A stretch of 64,000 nt of DNA from JAODBJ01 sp963782465. Its GTDB lineage: Bacteria; Actinomycetota; Acidimicrobiia; IMCC26256; PALSA-610. The position numbers and the translations under genes are program-made. The stretch's first letter is position 1. Each line of letters begins with the position of its first letter. The stretch lies in assembly GCA_963782465.1 (NCBI GenBank), contig CAWAJR010000007.1, forward strand, positions 372,001 to 436,000. The letters are read 5' to 3'. The notes beneath the pieces are model-generated. The model had not been told where the DNA came from. It made no database searches and saw only the letters and a list, made by a program, of their open reading frames with translations. Positions 61,487-64,000 of this stretch are shown piece after piece.

Positions 61487-64000
61487 TCAGGCGTAGGTGA
61501 ACGTGTCGGTGGGCGACGCGTCGCTGGGGCCGACGTTGTTGATGACGCTCACGTCGACGGTGCCGCTCCCTGGGGGCACGACGACGGTGATGCGCGTCGG
61601 CGACACGACCTTGAAGGTCGTTGCAAACGTCGGCCCGAAGTTCAGCGCCGTCACTCCGACGAAGTTCTTCCCGGTGATCGTGACCGTTGCACCGGCACGC
61701 GCGCTCGAGGGTGCGACCGCGCTGACCGACGGGACGGTGTAGTCGAACGGTACGGCGAACGCCGGCGAGGAGCCGCCCGGACCGTTCACGGTGATGTAGG
61801 CCCGGAACGAGGCGCTGCGGAAGATCACCGGCGCGGTCGCGACGAGCTTTGTCGACGACACGCGCGTGAAGGACGCAGCCACGTTGTCGAAGGTGACCGA
61901 CGTCGCGTCGCCGAGGTTGTGGCCGATCAGCTTGACCTTCGCCCCGCCGGTGCCCGACGCGGGCGAGACCTTGGTGACGACCGGCGCGTACGAGAACTGG
62001 TCGGCCGCGCTCGGAGTACTCGTCCCGGGCGCGGCGGTGACGGTGACGTCGACGATTCCCGCGTTCGCGGGTGCCACTGCGACGATCTGCGTGCCTGCCC
62101 GGTTGACCGTAAAGCTCGTGGCCGGCACGGCACCGAACTGCACGGCGGTCGCGCCGGTGTAGTGCGAGCCCGTGATGGTCACCTTGGTGCCGCCACCCGC
62201 AGGGCCATAGGCGGGTGCGACCTTCGTGACGGACGGCGGCAACGGCGGTGCCACCGCGTTCGACCTGCCGGCTGGTCCCGACGTGCCGGCAAGGTTCTGC
62301 GCGATCACCGTAAATGAGTACGCGGTGCCGGGAGCGAGACCGATGAATGTCGCGGTTCGGGTGTCGGCGCCGACGACCTGCGTCGCGCCACCAGGAGACG
62401 CGGTGACGGTGTACTCGTAGATCCCCGTGGCCGCGTCCGTCGCCGCGTTCCACGTCACCGACGCCGAGCCGATCCCGGCAGTGGCGTCGACGGCGGGTGC
62501 GGTCGGGGCCGACGGGTCGACGAGGACCGAGAGGGGAATGGAAGTTGATGTCGTGCCGCCGTTGGTCGCCGACGCAGTGATCGTGTGCGCGCCGATCGCG
62601 AGCGGCGCAGGCGGGACGAAGCTCCACCGGCCGGTCGTGTTCGCGGTCGTCGTTCCGACCGGCGTCGCGCCGTCGAGGACGGTCACGGTCGCGCCGGCGT
62701 CGGCGCTGCCCAGCAGCGTGGGCCGATCGACGTTGGTGATGCCGTCACGATTCGACGGCCCGCTGTCCGACGCCGGATCGAGCGTCGCCGTCGGGGTACC
62801 GGGCGCCGACGCGATCGTCACGGAGTTCGCGAGCGCCTCCGCGCTTCCTCCCACGCCGTTTCCCGCGACCACGCCGAACCGGACGGCGCTCCCGCGCGGG
62901 ATGTCGTAGAGCGTGACGCTCGTCGCCAGCGGCGACAACACGCCGGGCCGGGCGACGGGATTGAACGCCGAGCAATTGATCGGTGTGCCGTCGATGCCGC
63001 GCACCGTGACGTCCGGATGGCAGAAGACGTCGTACTCGGTGATGGCCGCGCCGCTGTTGCCGGCCGGCGCGTCCCACGACAGGGTCACCGTCGTGCCGTT
63101 CGCCGCCGCGACGACGTTACGCGGCGCACCCGGGACCGTCGCGAACGTCGCGACGTTCGAGGGCAGCGACGGTGCACCTTGCCCGCCGGCGTCACTTACT
63201 GCGGTGACCGTGAACGTGTACGCCTGCCCCACGGTGAGGTTGGTCAGGCTCAGGTACGTGTTCGTCGTGTAGTTGTTGCCGCAATCGGGTGTGCACGTCA
63301 CGTCGTAGTACGAGATGGCCGGGAGGTAGCCGGGCGGCGCCTGCCACGCGACGTTCAGCGCACCAAAACTCGCGTACGCCGACACCCCGACCGGCGCGGG
63401 CGGCGCGAGCAATCCGCTGTCGTACGCGCCGATGTCGCACACGCCGCGGGTCGAGATGCGCCTCGCGATGTTGCGCTGGTCGACTCCTCCGACCGCCGCC
63501 GACACGCATGCCGTCGTGTCGCCGGCACCGAACGCAGGGCTGTTGCTGTCGATGGGGAACGTCGCGGTCGGCCCACCGTTCGGGCCGAGCGCGCCCAACC
63601 GCGCGTCGACCGGCACGGTCGCCGTGCCGACCTGGTCGCCGCTCGCGGCACTGAACCCCGCACACCCGGTGGCGTTCCCGACGATGTTGTGGCCGAGATC
63701 TTCCACGACGCTGTGTTCGACCGCGGGGTCGACGAAGCAGTCGGCGTTGACGGGACCGTTGTTCGTCGCCACGATCGTGTTCTCGACCTGAAGGTGCGAC
63801 CCGCCGGTGCGGTCGACGAGCGCGAAACCACCGCCGTCGACACCATCGGTCGCGCCGCTGTAACCGTCGACCGTGTTCTTCGCGATGGTGTCGTTCACGA
63901 GCGTGACCTTGGAGGCGTCGGCGCTGAAGCCGCCGCCGACGAACGTCGCCCGGTTCGATGCGATCGTCGAGTTCGCGATGTGCAGTTGCGTGTCGCCGAG
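61487..64000 (-). CDS. Large secreted surface protein with FN3, Ig-like and IPT/TIG domains, 3' part
   Basis: The reading frame is open to the window edge (the bases beyond 63898 still read LHIANSTIASNRATFVGGGF), so the N-terminus lies outside. C-terminal about 838 residues: a beta-helix/choice-of-anchor Q region (NNGPVNADCFVD, GALGPNGGPTATFPIDSNSPA, GVDQRNIARR, CDIGAYDSG); FN3 domains at APPAPVGVSAY and VPGAPRNVVAA; an Ig-like domain (PTLLGSADAGATVTVLDG); a third FN3 (APAVDATAGIGSASVTWN); then three IPT/TIG domains ending in TFTYA. The gene has no cell-wall anchor motif at its C-terminus. Probably an extracellular adhesin or matrix protein. Confidence 0.9.
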   Translation of the reverse strand, partial: LGDTQLHIANSTIASNRATFVGGGFSADASKVTLVNDTIAKNTVDGYSGATDGVDGGGFALVDRTGGSHLQVENTIVATNNGPVNADCFVDPAVEHSVVEDLGHNIVGNATGCAGFSAASGDQVGTATVPVDARLGALGPNGGPTATFPIDSNSPAFGAGDTTACVSAAVGGVDQRNIARRISTRGVCDIGAYDSGLLAPPAPVGVSAYASFGALNVAWQAPPGYLPAISYYDVTCTPDCGNNYTTNTYLSLTNLTVGQAYTFTVTAVSDAGGQGAPSLPSNVATFATVPGAPRNVVAAANGTTVTLSWDAPAGNSGAAITEYDVFCHPDVTVRGIDGTPINCSAFNPVARPGVLSPLATSVTLYDIPRGSAVRFGVVAGNGVGGSAEALANSVTIASAPGTPTATLDPASDSGPSNRDGITNVDRPTLLGSADAGATVTVLDGATPVGTTTANTTGRWSFVPPAPLAIGAHTITASATNGGTTSTSIPLSVLVDPSAPTAPAVDATAGIGSASVTWNAATDAATGIYEYTVTASPGGATQVVGADTRTATFIGLAPGTAYSFTVIAQNLAGTSGPAGRSNAVAPPLPPSVTKVAPAYGPAGGGTKVTITGSHYTGATAVQFGAVPATSFTVNRAGTQIVAVAPANAGIVDVTVTAAPGTSTPSAADQFSYAPVVTKVSPASGTGGAKVKLIGHNLGDATSVTFDNVAASFTRVSSTKLVATAPVIFRSASFRAYITVNGPGGSSPAFAVPFDYTVPSVSAVAPSSARAGATVTITGKNFVGVTALNFGPTFATTFKVVSPTRITVVVPPGSGTVDVSVINNVGPSDASPTDTFTYA

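Overview
High-GC chromosome segment from an actinomycete-type bacterium. The DUF164 zinc-ribbon/RNase H/histidine-phosphatase neighbourhood (the mycobacterial Rv2228c-Rv2229c arrangement), a nitrobindin, SURF1, a TIGR03083/mycothiol-type DinB protein, a DUF2510 membrane protein, frequent GTG starts and many 4-bp gene overlaps all fit Actinomycetota. A lineage such as Acidimicrobiia is possible but is a guess. No rRNA, tRNA or CRISPR array was recognised.

Layout. 1-2.05 kb: 3' part of a GlnD-like protein whose HD site looks degenerate, then a small HTH protein. 2.05-3.6 kb: a formylglycine-type sulfatase. 3.7-7.4 kb: a copper module with a CopC-CopD fusion, a membrane zinc-finger anti-sigma factor, a divergent ECF sigma factor and YcnI; both target units carry the same GGAAC-N17-CGACT promoter motif. 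7.5-17.5 kb: housekeeping genes (class A PBP, zinc ribbon, RNase H, histidine phosphatases, biotin synthase, SURF1) and an MFS/MerR/methyltransferase operon. 17.5-25.2 kb: acyl-CoA ligase, DinB-like protein, ArsR-SRPBCC regulator, G1 peptidase, nitrobindin, small conserved proteins and a secreted beta-helix protein. 25.2-27.3 kb: MFS exporter with divergent MarR repressor.

27.3-40.2 kb is the most coherent metabolic region: P-type ATPase, SDR, LOG-family protein, an acetate-type acyl-CoA ligase, pyruvate/2-oxoacid dehydrogenase E1alpha-E1beta-E2, a free acyl carrier protein, a PEP synthase and a Balon/baeRF-type ribosome hibernation factor candidate. Three intergenic regions hold sequences resembling the DosR (dormancy regulator) box, so this looks like a hypoxia/quiescence regulon.

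40.3-56.7 kb: fatty-acyl-CoA ligase, a second beta-helix protein, a two-component system next to a MacB-type ABC exporter, two lipoproteins, and two large AAA/LuxR regulators. 56.9-61.4 kb looks accessory: a RES-Xre toxin-antitoxin pair, a PD-(D/E)XK-like protein, decayed and AT-richer sequence, and an IS3 remnant. From 61.5 kb to the end is the 3' part of a large FN3/IPT surface protein.

Quality caveat: at least six otherwise conserved genes are broken by apparent one-base indels, mostly in short C or G runs (CopC-CopD, PBP, P-type ATPase, beta-helix protein twice, LuxR, RES). This pattern fits sequencing or assembly error better than gene decay, so these genes are annotated across the break.
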